The notes under the pieces are model-generated. The model was not told the origin of the DNA. It did not search any database and saw nothing but the letters and a program-made list of their open reading frames with translations. DNA of 33,224 bases from Fidelibacterota bacterium (GTDB lineage Bacteria; Fidelibacterota; Marinisomatia; SCGC-AAA003-L08; D37C17). Within the stretch, counting starts at the first letter, position 1; every line of letters begins with the position of its first letter. A program made the translations under genes and the position numbers. Positions 9,895 to 19,183 of the stretch are shown piece after piece. The stretch covers positions 1-33,224 of the forward strand of contig JASMKZ010000013.1 of assembly GCA_030748955.1 (NCBI GenBank). Reading direction: 5' to 3'.

Positions 9895-10826
9895 TAGATA
9901 ATCACCTGTAATGCTTTAGGAAGAATGGAATATTTTATTGGTGGAGTACCAATATTTTCACCATCTGTTTCAACGATAACAGTATCTGAAGTATTCAATT
10001 CAAATTCGTGACAAGTTTTATAATGCGCCAGTTTTTTACCTAAGATTGTTCCAGTAAAAAGGGATGGCATCATTGCAGCTAATCCAAATTTTGAGGTCCC
10101 ATCAATCCAGACTACAGACAGTTGTCCATCATCTTGAACGGTGTCAATGCCGTAGCTCATATCACCTCCAAAATTTGAGGTTTTAAAAACGCTCGTGTTA
10201 GATAGGCTTCGCAACGGAATTTTTTCTCCGTCTATTGACATTTCAGCATTAAAGGGCTCGAACTGAGTAATAGCCTGCAAGCCGCAGATTGCCGCGCCAA
10301 TATCCACACTCATCTGCTTCAGTGTTTTGGTAAGCCCGGTAACGGAGTTGAACTTTTCATTGGCAAAGCTAATAATGCCTATGCTAGAATTATTGATAAC
10401 ATAGCGGCTGATGGGTTTCCCTGAAAAATCCTGGCATTCAACCTTGAAAATATCAATTGGAACAGAATCATCTCCTTGAATACGGTCCAGCAAGCTCCGT
10501 TTATTCTTAAATTTCTTTTCAAAATCACAGCTGCTCCCAGCGGGTAAAAAAATAAGTTTTATTTCACTAGATATTATTTGATCTTCAATAAATATTCCCT
10601 GAAGGACTTCATTTAGGGTGCCATCTCCACTAAAAACACCAATGCGATTATAGCCGGAAGAAACCGCTTCAGATACAAGTTCTGTAGCATGGTTTTGGTA
10701 TTTTGTTTTTTCAGCATGGTAGGGAATTTGATTATTTATTAAGTCATTTTCAAATTTCTGCCAACGTTTCTTAGCCTGACCATCTCCAGCAGTGGGGTTT
10801 ACAATAATGAATGTTTCAGGTTTCAT
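9894..10826 (-). CDS. diacylglycerol/sphingosine kinase-like lipid kinase
   Basis: 310 aa; IIVNPTAGDGQAKKRW and IGVFSGDGTLNEVLQGI (DAGK catalytic-domain pattern); stop overlaps the start of the S1P lyase gene by 1 nt (TAATG). Confidence 0.88.
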   Translation of the reverse strand: MKPETFIIVNPTAGDGQAKKRWQKFENDLINNQIPYHAEKTKYQNHATELVSEAVSSGYNRIGVFSGDGTLNEVLQGIFIEDQIISSEIKLIFLPAGSSCDFEKKFKNKRSLLDRIQGDDSVPIDIFKVECQDFSGKPISRYVINNSSIGIISFANEKFNSVTGLTKTLKQMSVDIGAAICGLQAITQFEPFNAEMSIDGEKIPLRSLSNTSVFKTSNFGGDMSYGIDTVQDDGQLSVVWIDGTSKFGLAAMMPSLFTGTILGKKLAHYKTCHEFELNTSDTVIVETDGENIGTPPIKYSILPKALQVII

Positions 10827-11084
10827 AAATAAAAATAGTATATATTAATTTTCTGCTAGATGATTGTGATATTTAAAAGTAAAGTAGAGGTGATTATGAT
10901 TAAAATAAATGATCAATCCATTTAGCTGTGATGAATGAAAGTTACTTGGTTTTTTACTATAAGATGAATAATTAAAATGAAGAAAACATGCTGACTCATG
11001 AACTTTAAAATCCGTTAATCAATTCAATTGTGGTAAAAATGTCATTTTACTATATTGAGGGAGTTTTGTAAATTATAGGTCATT

Positions 11085-13073
11085 ATGGCAGAATTTAAAA
11101 TACATTCATCCTATGATCCCGCTGGAGATCAACCTCAGGCTATAGAGGAGTTGGTTGCAGGTATCAAAAAGGATGTAAAACATCAGGTCTTACTGGGTAT
11201 TACTGGATCTGGTAAAACATTTACTATGGCTAACGTAATTCAAACAGTACAAAAGCCAACGCTAATTTTGTCTCATAATAAGACACTCGCCGCTCAATTG
11301 TATGGAGAATTCAGGAGCTTATTTCCTGAAAATGCGGTGGAGTTTTTTATATCCTATTATGATTATTATCAACCCGAGGCGTATTTACCGGTGACAGATA
11401 CTTTTATTGAAAAAGATATGTCCATGAATGAAGAAATAGATCGCTTGCGACTGAAAGCCACCACGTCTCTCATTGGCAGGAAAGATGTCATTATCATTTG
11501 CTCTGTGAGTTGTATTTATGGTATTGGCTCGCCTGAAACCTATAAATCTATGTTGGTACATGTGAACAAATCATCGCCGCTAGATCAAAAGAAATTTCTA
11601 CATTCTCTGGTAAATATTCATTACGTTCGTAATGATTTGGTTTTAGAGCCGGGAACCTTCAGGGTGAGGGGGGATGTGATTGAGGTATTTCCTGCCTATG
11701 ATGAATGGGCTCTGCGCATTGAACTATTTGGTGATGAAGTGGAAAAAATTTATACTTTTGATCCCCTGACGGGTAAAATACAAAGCGAATTTGATGAATT
11801 CTGGGTGTATCCTGCAAAACATTTTGTAACTACCCGGGAAAATTTAAATAGTGCCATGGATGATATACGGGTTGAGCTGTCTGATCGCTTAAAGTATTTA
11901 CGAGGAGAAGGCTTGTTGCTTGAAGCTCAGCGATTAGAGCAGCGCACCTTGTACGATTTAGAGATGATGACGGAGTTGGGTTACTGCTCTGGTATTGAAA
12001 ACTATTCCCGACATTTAGAAGGCAGGAAAAAGGATGAGCGTCCCAGCACGTTAATTGATTTTTTCCCAAATGATTTTCTGATGTTTGTAGATGAGTCTCA
12101 TGTATCTATTCCACAAATAAGAGCCATGTATAATGGAGACAGGTCTCGCAAAACCAGTTTAATTGAACATGGATTTAGACTTCCTTCAGCCTTGGATAAC
12201 CGACCAATGAAATTTGAAGAATTTGAAAAAACAATTAATAAAGTTGCATATGTTTCAGCAACTCCTGGAGAGTATGAACTGAAAAAAACCGATGGAGTTA
12301 TCGTTGAGCAGATAATTCGACCAACGGGGCTTTTAGACCCAGAAATTATTGTGAAGAAAACTAAGGGGCAAATTGATGATTTGATTGGTGAAATTCGAGA
12401 AGTTATAGCTCGGGATGAGCGGGTTTTGGTTACTACGCTCACCAAACGAATGGCAGAAGATTTGACTGATTATCTCAAAGGGGTAAATATTAAAGCCGAA
12501 TATATGCATAGTGATATTGATACCATCGAGCGCGTACAAATTCTTCGCGGACTTCGAATGAAAGCTTTTGATGTGTTGGTGGGTATAAATCTTCTCCGTG
12601 AAGGATTGGATCTTCCAGAAGTGTCCCTGGTTGCGGTGTTAGATGCAGATAAGGAGGGATTTTTAAGGTCTCGGTCATCCCTCATGCAGGTATCTGGGAG
12701 GGCGGCGCGAAATATTAATGGAAAGGTGATTTTATACGGAGACAGAGTTACAGATTCCATGCAGTATCTAATTGACGAAACAGAACGGCGGAAAAAGGTT
12801 CAAATTGAATACAACAAAACACATAAGATTCAACCTCGAACAATCTATAAATCAGTAGAAGATATTAAGCTCACAACGGCTGTTGCTGATGAAAGCTTTG
12901 ATTATAATAATAATGATAAAATTATTATTGATGATTCAACTCTAGATGGAATTGAAACCAAGGCATCGTTGGAAAGACTGAAGAGAGAAATGTTACGCTG
13001 TGCAAAAGATCTTCAATTTGAACAGGCTGCAATCTTGAGAGATAAAATTAGAGTTATCGAAGAAGGCGTTTAA
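11085..13073 (+). CDS. uvrB: excinuclease ABC subunit B
   Basis: 662 aa; [59 protein letters not shown]-terminal UVR domain. Confidence 0.98.
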   Translation: MAEFKIHSSYDPAGDQPQAIEELVAGIKKDVKHQVLLGITGSGKTFTMANVIQTVQKPTLILSHNKTLAAQLYGEFRSLFPENAVEFFISYYDYYQPEAYLPVTDTFIEKDMSMNEEIDRLRLKATTSLIGRKDVIIICSVSCIYGIGSPETYKSMLVHVNKSSPLDQKKFLHSLVNIHYVRNDLVLEPGTFRVRGDVIEVFPAYDEWALRIELFGDEVEKIYTFDPLTGKIQSEFDEFWVYPAKHFVTTRENLNSAMDDIRVELSDRLKYLRGEGLLLEAQRLEQRTLYDLEMMTELGYCSGIENYSRHLEGRKKDERPSTLIDFFPNDFLMFVDESHVSIPQIRAMYNGDRSRKTSLIEHGFRLPSALDNRPMKFEEFEKTINKVAYVSATPGEYELKKTDGVIVEQIIRPTGLLDPEIIVKKTKGQIDDLIGEIREVIARDERVLVTTLTKRMAEDLTDYLKGVNIKAEYMHSDIDTIERVQILRGLRMKAFDVLVGINLLREGLDLPEVSLVAVLDADKEGFLRSRSSLMQVSGRAARNINGKVILYGDRVTDSMQYLIDETERRKKVQIEYNKTHKIQPRTIYKSVEDIKLTTAVADESFDYNNNDKIIIDDSTLDGIETKASLERLKREMLRCAKDLQFEQAAILRDKIRVIEEGV

Positions 13074-13130
13074 AAAAATTATTATTCTGATTAATGAGGG
13101 GCATTAAAAATGGTCAATAAAAAAAGCTAG

Positions 13131-14423
13131 ATGAAAAAAAAGGTATTGATTTTGGGTTCAGGCGGTAGGGAGCATGCCATGGCATGGGCATTTTCCAACG
13201 ATGATAATGTCAGCAAGGTCTATTGCGCTCCTGGAAATGGCGGTACAAATAAAATAGCAGAAAATATTACCATAAACCTCGCAAACCGCCAGGAGATTCT
13301 ACGATTAGCTCAGGAAAAAAAAATTGACCTCACAGTCGTCGGCCCTGAAAATCCATTGGCAAGTGGAATTGTAGATTCTTTTAAGGAGGAAGGATTGCGC
13401 ATATTCGGACCTGATGCTTATGGCGCTCAATTGGAAAGTAGTAAGTTGTTTGCACGCAATTTAATGGCAGAGAAAAAGATACTTCAACCATCATTCTATT
13501 CGTGTAATACTAGAGATGAAGTGGAGTCACTTAAAGTGATACTTGAACTGCCATTGGTGCTGAAAGCTGATGGTTTGGCCGCTGGAAAGGGAGTGATTGT
13601 CTGTGAAACAGACGAAGAATTTGAAAAGGCTTTAAAAACCATTTTTATAGATGGAGAATTTGGAGAAGCAGCGCATAGAATATCTCTGGAAAGGTGTCTG
13701 GTAGGTGAAGAATTGTCTGTATTTGCAGTTTGTGATGGCGAAAATTTTATAATCCTGAATACAGCTCAGGATCATAAACGTGCCTTTGATGGTGATAGTG
13801 GTCCAAATACAGGGGGTATGGGTGCCTATTCACCTACACCACTTTCTACTCCAGGACTCATTGATAGAGTAGGAGTGGAAATAATTCAGCCCACATTAGA
13901 TGCTATGAAAGATAGGGGGCATCCTTATACTGGATTTTTATATGTAGGGCTCATGATTGTGGATGGTGATCCCTATGTGATTGAGTTTAATGTTCGTATG
14001 GGAGATCCTGAGACACAAGTGGTGCTACCTTTGTTGGAGTCCAGTCTTTTTGAGCTATTATGGGATGCAACCGAAGGAAATTTAAACAAGTCTAAGGTGG
14101 CGATATCGTCCAAATCAGCAGTGACAGTAGTGCTGGCAGCAGATGGGTATCCGGGGAAATATGAAAAGGGTATGAAAATTAAAGGATTAGAAAAAGTGCA
14201 AGACCGCCTCGTATTTCATGCTGGGACCTTACAGAAAGATCATGATATAATTTCCAATGGAGGCCGAATTCTTAATGTTGTTGGATTTGGAAAAGATCTT
14301 AAATCTGCAATAGATGATGCCTATGATATTGCTAAATTAATTGAATATAGCGGGAAGTATTATCGTAAAGATATTGGCAAGCGAGGGATACAATATTTAA
14401 AGAAAGGGTCTAAAAATGATTGA
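13131..14423 (+). CDS. purD: phosphoribosylamine--glycine ligase
   Basis: 430 aa; MKKKVLILGSGGREHAMAWA, DHKRAFDGDSGPNTGGMGAYSP, FNVRMGDPETQVVLP. Confidence 0.97.
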   Translation: MKKKVLILGSGGREHAMAWAFSNDDNVSKVYCAPGNGGTNKIAENITINLANRQEILRLAQEKKIDLTVVGPENPLASGIVDSFKEEGLRIFGPDAYGAQLESSKLFARNLMAEKKILQPSFYSCNTRDEVESLKVILELPLVLKADGLAAGKGVIVCETDEEFEKALKTIFIDGEFGEAAHRISLERCLVGEELSVFAVCDGENFIILNTAQDHKRAFDGDSGPNTGGMGAYSPTPLSTPGLIDRVGVEIIQPTLDAMKDRGHPYTGFLYVGLMIVDGDPYVIEFNVRMGDPETQVVLPLLESSLFELLWDATEGNLNKSKVAISSKSAVTVVLAADGYPGKYEKGMKIKGLEKVQDRLVFHAGTLQKDHDIISNGGRILNVVGFGKDLKSAIDDAYDIAKLIEYSGKYYRKDIGKRGIQYLKKGSKND

Positions 14424-15636
14424 TATAGATAAAATCCGTAGGTCCGCAGATATCATCGGTGAATCTGTAGAAATTCAGGAAATGATCGCACTTATCGGTC
14501 AAGTGGCAAATACGGATATTTCCGTTTTAATTACAGGAGAATCTGGCTCAGGAAAGGAAGTGGTTGCAAAGGCTATCCATAAAAATAGCCGGCGGAAATT
14601 TGAAAAAATGATTACCGTTAACTGTGCTGCTATACCGGCAGGAATTATTGAAAGTGAATTGTTTGGACATAAAAAAGGGTCATTTACCGGTGCATCCGAT
14701 GCACGAGCCGGATATTTTGAGGCGGCTCACAAGGGCACCATTTTCCTAGATGAGATTGGGGAACTACCCCTTGAAACACAGGCGAAACTTCTTCGGGTAA
14801 TTGAGCAGGGCGAATTTATGAAAGTAGGTGATACTAATATCATGAAAACTGACGTACGGATAATAGCCGCCACAAATAGAGAATTGGCAGAAGAAGTGAA
14901 GAAGGGAAATTTTCGCCAAGACCTATATTTTAGACTAAAAACTATTAATATTGAAGCAGTTCCCCTTAGAGATCACATCAATGACATACATTTATTTATT
15001 GAAAGATTTGGGCTGCTTTTCACAGCAAAAAATGATATTCCCTTTAAAGGATTTTCCTCTGAAGCGCTTACAGTAATGAAGCGATATGCCTGGCCGGGGA
15101 ATGTTAGAGAACTTAAAAATGTAGTGGAAAGCCTCTTGGTGATGAACCGGGGTGAGCGTATAACGGATGTGATGGTTGCCAAGCAGTTAAAACTGGATAC
15201 TTTCCAAGCGAGCCCCAACCTGCCAGTGTTGGTTGATGCGGATGCTGATAAGGTCGAACGGGAGCTCATACTGAAACAGTTATTATTTCTTCGACAGGAT
15301 GTAAATGAAATTAAACAAATGATGATGGGAAGCAGGGGAGTGTCCGTCAATGAAGTACAACCATCTAATCCGGCATTATTTTTGCCCCCTGTCCCATCAA
15401 CATCTAATGCCCCGGGTACACTTGCCCATTTAGAAGATGGAGCTCTGCATGCCATTCAGGATGATGTCATAGGTGAAATTACTATGAGTGAATTAGAGCA
15501 GGAGATGATAGAGCGGGCTTTAGAAAAGTTTAGAGGAAACCGAAGAAAAACGGCTCGAGCGTTGGATATCTCTGAGCGTACCCTATATCGAAAAATTAAT
15601 GATTATGGAATTCAGAAAAAAATTAAAGAATCATGA
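14416..15636 (+). CDS. sigma-54-dependent transcriptional activator without an N-terminal receiver domain (AAA+ plus Fis-type HTH)
   Basis: 406 aa; GESGSGKEVVAKAIHKNS, ELFGHKKGSFTGASDARAGYFE, FLDEIGELPL, KYAWPGNVRELKN-type motif (RYAWPGNVRELKN), C-terminal NRRKTARALDISERTLYRKINDYGI. Confidence 0.94.
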   Translation: MIDIDKIRRSADIIGESVEIQEMIALIGQVANTDISVLITGESGSGKEVVAKAIHKNSRRKFEKMITVNCAAIPAGIIESELFGHKKGSFTGASDARAGYFEAAHKGTIFLDEIGELPLETQAKLLRVIEQGEFMKVGDTNIMKTDVRIIAATNRELAEEVKKGNFRQDLYFRLKTINIEAVPLRDHINDIHLFIERFGLLFTAKNDIPFKGFSSEALTVMKRYAWPGNVRELKNVVESLLVMNRGERITDVMVAKQLKLDTFQASPNLPVLVDADADKVERELILKQLLFLRQDVNEIKQMMMGSRGVSVNEVQPSNPALFLPPVPSTSNAPGTLAHLEDGALHAIQDDVIGEITMSELEQEMIERALEKFRGNRRKTARALDISERTLYRKINDYGIQKKIKES

Positions 15637-16253
15637 ATCAGATAATTACCAAAATCATCATTCCAATGTTACTATTCCAAGGATGTTTATTTTATTCAAC
15701 TAGAGGCTCTTTGCCGGTACATATCAATAGTATTTCCTTGGCACCTGTTGTCAATGAATCAGTAGAATTTGCAGCTGCTGAAATTTTAAATGAAGAATTG
15801 AATGAACTTATGGTGAATGAAAATGTATTGGATATTGTGCTTCCTGAACAAGCAGACAGCCGACTGGAAGTTGTAATATTATCAGTTACTGACAGACCTT
15901 ACACGGTAACCCTTTCAGCAAATTTTGGTATGGAAGAAGTGGAAGAGTGGAAATTAACTATTAAAACATCTATAAGATGGTTTGACCTAAAGCGGGACGA
16001 AGTGCTTTTCGAAAAGAAAATGAGCAGTTGGGGGTCATACAGACCAGGTGTGGATATCGGATCTGATAATATTGATAATGACGGTGATTGTCCGGGTGAT
16101 ACCAATAACGATGACTGTAGATGCTGCAGTGGAGATGAAAAAGTAGATGAAAACGACAGTGACGAAACTGGTTCTCCTCGAGAATCGGCCCTAAGTATTT
16201 CTGTTCGCCGTCTCACAGAAGATATAGTAAACGAAATAACAAATACATGGTAA
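15633..16253 (+). CDS. LptE-like outer-membrane lipoprotein with an acidic Cys/Asp-rich insertion
   Basis: 206 aa; lipobox-like LLFQGC, HINSISLAPVVNESVE; ATGA overlap with the sigma-54 activator, a neighbourhood recalled for Bacteroidota LptE-like genes; insertion DIGSDNIDNDGDCPGDTNNDDCRCCSGDEKVDENDSDETG. Confidence 0.55.
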   Translation: MNQIITKIIIPMLLFQGCLFYSTRGSLPVHINSISLAPVVNESVEFAAAEILNEELNELMVNENVLDIVLPEQADSRLEVVILSVTDRPYTVTLSANFGMEEVEEWKLTIKTSIRWFDLKRDEVLFEKKMSSWGSYRPGVDIGSDNIDNDGDCPGDTNNDDCRCCSGDEKVDENDSDETGSPRESALSISVRRLTEDIVNEITNTW

Positions 16254-16265
16254 ATTGAGGAGTAT

Positions 16266-17558
16266 ATGACAGTAGCACGAATAAATAGAATTTCTGAGTT
16301 TGAAGGTAAAACCGTTCAATTGAATGGATGGGTATATAATTCCCGGCGGAGTGGTAAGATTGGATTTTTAATGTTCAGAGATGGTTTTGGCATCATGCAA
16401 TGCATTGTAGCAAAAAATGATGTGGGCGAAGAGGCATTCGAAGTATTCAAAAGCCTCACGCAAGAGTCATCTCTTTCAGTGGTTGGAGAGGTTGTGAAAA
16501 ATGACAGGGCGCCGGGTGGATTTGAAATGGTTGTCTCAGAATTGATGGTGCACCAGTTAAGCAGTGAATATCCTATTACACCCAAAGAACATGGTACAGA
16601 TTTTCTTATGAATCACCGTCATTTATGGCTGCGGAGTAAACGCCAGCATGCCATTTTAAAAGTGAGACATGAAATCATTAAAGCAGTTCGTGATTTCTTT
16701 GATTCCAACGATTTCACACTTTGCGATTCGCCCATATTTACCCCAAATGCCGCAGAAGGAACATCAACTCTATTTGGTACTGATTATTTTGGTAATACAG
16801 CTTTTTTGGCACAAACGGGGCAGTTGTATGGGGAGGCGGCAGCTATGGCTGTGGGTCGGCATTACAATTTTGGTCCAACCTTCCGAGCCGAAAAGAGTAA
16901 GACCCGGCGCCATCTCACTGAATTCTGGATGGTAGAGCCTGAAATTGCTTACTGTGAAATCGATGAAAATATGAATTGGGCTGAGCGTCTAATATTATTC
17001 ATAATTGAACGTGTTTTAGAAAATCGAAAAAATGAATTAGACGTGCTGGAAAGAGACCTTGGGAAATTAGAACATATTAAAGCACCCTTCCCTCGACTAA
17101 GTTATACAGAGTGTGTAGAATTGCTCAACAAAGGGGGTATTAATTTTACATGGGGAGATGATTTCGGTGCTCCAGAAGAAACATTCATTGGGGAACAATT
17201 TAATCAGCCCGTTATGGTTCACAGGTTCCCTACTGCCATTAAAGCCTTTTATATGAAGCGTGACCCTGAAAATGAAAAGGTGGTTCTGGGAATGGATGTA
17301 TTGGCTCCTGAAGGATTTGGCGAAATAATTGGTGGCTCCGAGCGGGAAACCGAAATTAATTTGCTGGAAGATCGTATTAAGGACGAAGAGCTAAATCAGG
17401 CTGATTATGAATGGTTTCTAGATTTGAGACGCTATGGCTCCGTTCCACATTCGGGATTTGGTATGGGGATAGAACGGGTTGTAGCATGGATTTGTAATCT
17501 CCCTCATGTGCGGGAAACCATTCCCTTTCCACGAACCATTGGAAGGCTGAATCCCTAG
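16266..17558 (+). CDS. asnS: asparaginyl-tRNA synthetase
   Basis: 430 aa; class II aaRS motifs [28 protein letters not shown] and [16 protein letters not shown]-fold N-terminus. Confidence 0.95.
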   Translation: MTVARINRISEFEGKTVQLNGWVYNSRRSGKIGFLMFRDGFGIMQCIVAKNDVGEEAFEVFKSLTQESSLSVVGEVVKNDRAPGGFEMVVSELMVHQLSSEYPITPKEHGTDFLMNHRHLWLRSKRQHAILKVRHEIIKAVRDFFDSNDFTLCDSPIFTPNAAEGTSTLFGTDYFGNTAFLAQTGQLYGEAAAMAVGRHYNFGPTFRAEKSKTRRHLTEFWMVEPEIAYCEIDENMNWAERLILFIIERVLENRKNELDVLERDLGKLEHIKAPFPRLSYTECVELLNKGGINFTWGDDFGAPEETFIGEQFNQPVMVHRFPTAIKAFYMKRDPENEKVVLGMDVLAPEGFGEIIGGSERETEINLLEDRIKDEELNQADYEWFLDLRRYGSVPHSGFGMGIERVVAWICNLPHVRETIPFPRTIGRLNP

Positions 17559-17560
17559 CT

Positions 17561-19168
17561 GTGAAAGTTGTTTTAGCTCAAATTAATCCCACAGTAGGTG
17601 CATTAAAAAAAAATGCGCAGAAAATTATTGAAATAATCCGTGAGTACACTCCAAAGTGCGATCTTATAATATTTCCAGAAATGGCACTTACAGGCTATCC
17701 GCCTCAAGATCTATTATTAGATAAATCCTTCATTCAGAAGGCGGAGGAAGTCCTTAATGGTATAGCATCGTCTGTTAATTCTACGGTCGTAATTATTGGG
17801 TCTATCCGCAAAGAGAATCATAATCTATATAATACCGCCGCTGTAATCCAAAGGGGCTCTGTTATCGATTACCGAGATAAAATGCACTTGCCTACCTATG
17901 ATGTGTTTGATGAAGTTCGCTATTTCACCCCTTCTGAATTTGTAGAGCCGGTGGAGGTCGGTGTAAATGGAAAATCAGTCAAATTAGGACTTCAAATCTG
18001 TGAAGATCTGTGGGATGAGGAGTACGAAACAAAAGTAAGTAAGTCTCTTTGTAATCAGGGCGCTGAATTATTAATTAACATTTCCGCCTCACCTTTTCAT
18101 ATTAATAAGATCAGCGAACGTATTGAATTAATATGCGATAAGGCAAAAGACTTAAAGTGTTGCTTTATATACTGCAACCTGATTGGTGCTCAGGATGAAC
18201 TGGTGTTTGATGGTCAGTCTTGTATTGTCAATTCCGCTGGTGAAATAATATTTCTTTCTGCTGCCTTTGAAGAAAATGTTCAGTTGATTGATTTAGAAAA
18301 ATATAAACAAATAAAAGTATTAGAACTCTCTGAAGAAGAACAGATATTCAGAGCACTTTCCCTAGGGGTAAAAGATTATTTTAATAAAACAGGTCATTCT
18401 AAAGCAGTAATTGGGCTCAGTGGCGGTATTGATTCTGCCCTTACTGCAGCCATTGCCCAAAATGCTCTGGGCAGAGAAAATGTACTTGGAATCTCCATGC
18501 CGTCCATTTTTTCATCAGACCACAGTATAAGTGATGCCCAGGCATTGGCTGAAAACCTGGGAATTCAATTTGAGATTATTTCTATTAAAAAGATTAATGA
18601 ACAAATGCTTGAGGGACTATCTCCCATATTTAATGGATCGGCAGCTGGATTGGCTGAAGAGAACCTGCAAGCGCGAATCCGAGGAAATATTCTCATGGCA
18701 GCTACTAATAAAAAGGGAGCACTTCTTTTAAATACCGGCAATAAAACGGAAATTGCTCTGGGATACTGCACCATGTATGGAGATATGGCCGGAGCTTTAG
18801 CTGTTATTAGTGATTTGAATAAATCTCAGGTGTATGATGTTTCCAGATGGATAAATACTCATTTCAAAAAGGATATTATTCCCCAGAATACATTAACTAA
18901 GCCTCCTTCAGCAGAACTGAGACCTGATCAGGTTGATCCCTTTGATTATGATGTAGTGAGTCCGTTGGTTGATATCCTCATAACGGAGCCGGAGTGTGCT
19001 GATGAATTAGAGGAAGAAGGTTATGATCCAGCGCTAATTAATGATTTAATCAAAAAAATAAGATTAGCAGAATATAAGCGACGGCAGGCTCCCCCAGGCA
19101 TCAGAATTTCATCAAAAGCATTTGGAGTGGGAAGGAGATATCCAATAATTAATCAATTTACCATGTAA
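17561..19168 (+). CDS. nadE: NAD+ synthase (glutamine-hydrolysing: nitrilase plus synthetase domains), GTG start
   Basis: 535 aa; FPEMALTGYPPQDLL, QICEDLWDE, AVIGLSGGIDSALTAAIA, LLLNTGNKTEIALGYCTMYGDMAGALAVI. Confidence 0.95.
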   Translation: MKVVLAQINPTVGALKKNAQKIIEIIREYTPKCDLIIFPEMALTGYPPQDLLLDKSFIQKAEEVLNGIASSVNSTVVIIGSIRKENHNLYNTAAVIQRGSVIDYRDKMHLPTYDVFDEVRYFTPSEFVEPVEVGVNGKSVKLGLQICEDLWDEEYETKVSKSLCNQGAELLINISASPFHINKISERIELICDKAKDLKCCFIYCNLIGAQDELVFDGQSCIVNSAGEIIFLSAAFEENVQLIDLEKYKQIKVLELSEEEQIFRALSLGVKDYFNKTGHSKAVIGLSGGIDSALTAAIAQNALGRENVLGISMPSIFSSDHSISDAQALAENLGIQFEIISIKKINEQMLEGLSPIFNGSAAGLAEENLQARIRGNILMAATNKKGALLLNTGNKTEIALGYCTMYGDMAGALAVISDLNKSQVYDVSRWINTHFKKDIIPQNTLTKPPSAELRPDQVDPFDYDVVSPLVDILITEPECADELEEEGYDPALINDLIKKIRLAEYKRRQAPPGIRISSKAFGVGRRYPIINQFTM

Positions 19169-19183
19169 AAAATAGAATAAACA

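Noticed and set aside
10827-11084. Possible small gene or RNA in the kinase-uvrB intergenic region
   Set aside because: No convincing ORF, hairpin or repeat; most likely the divergent promoter region.
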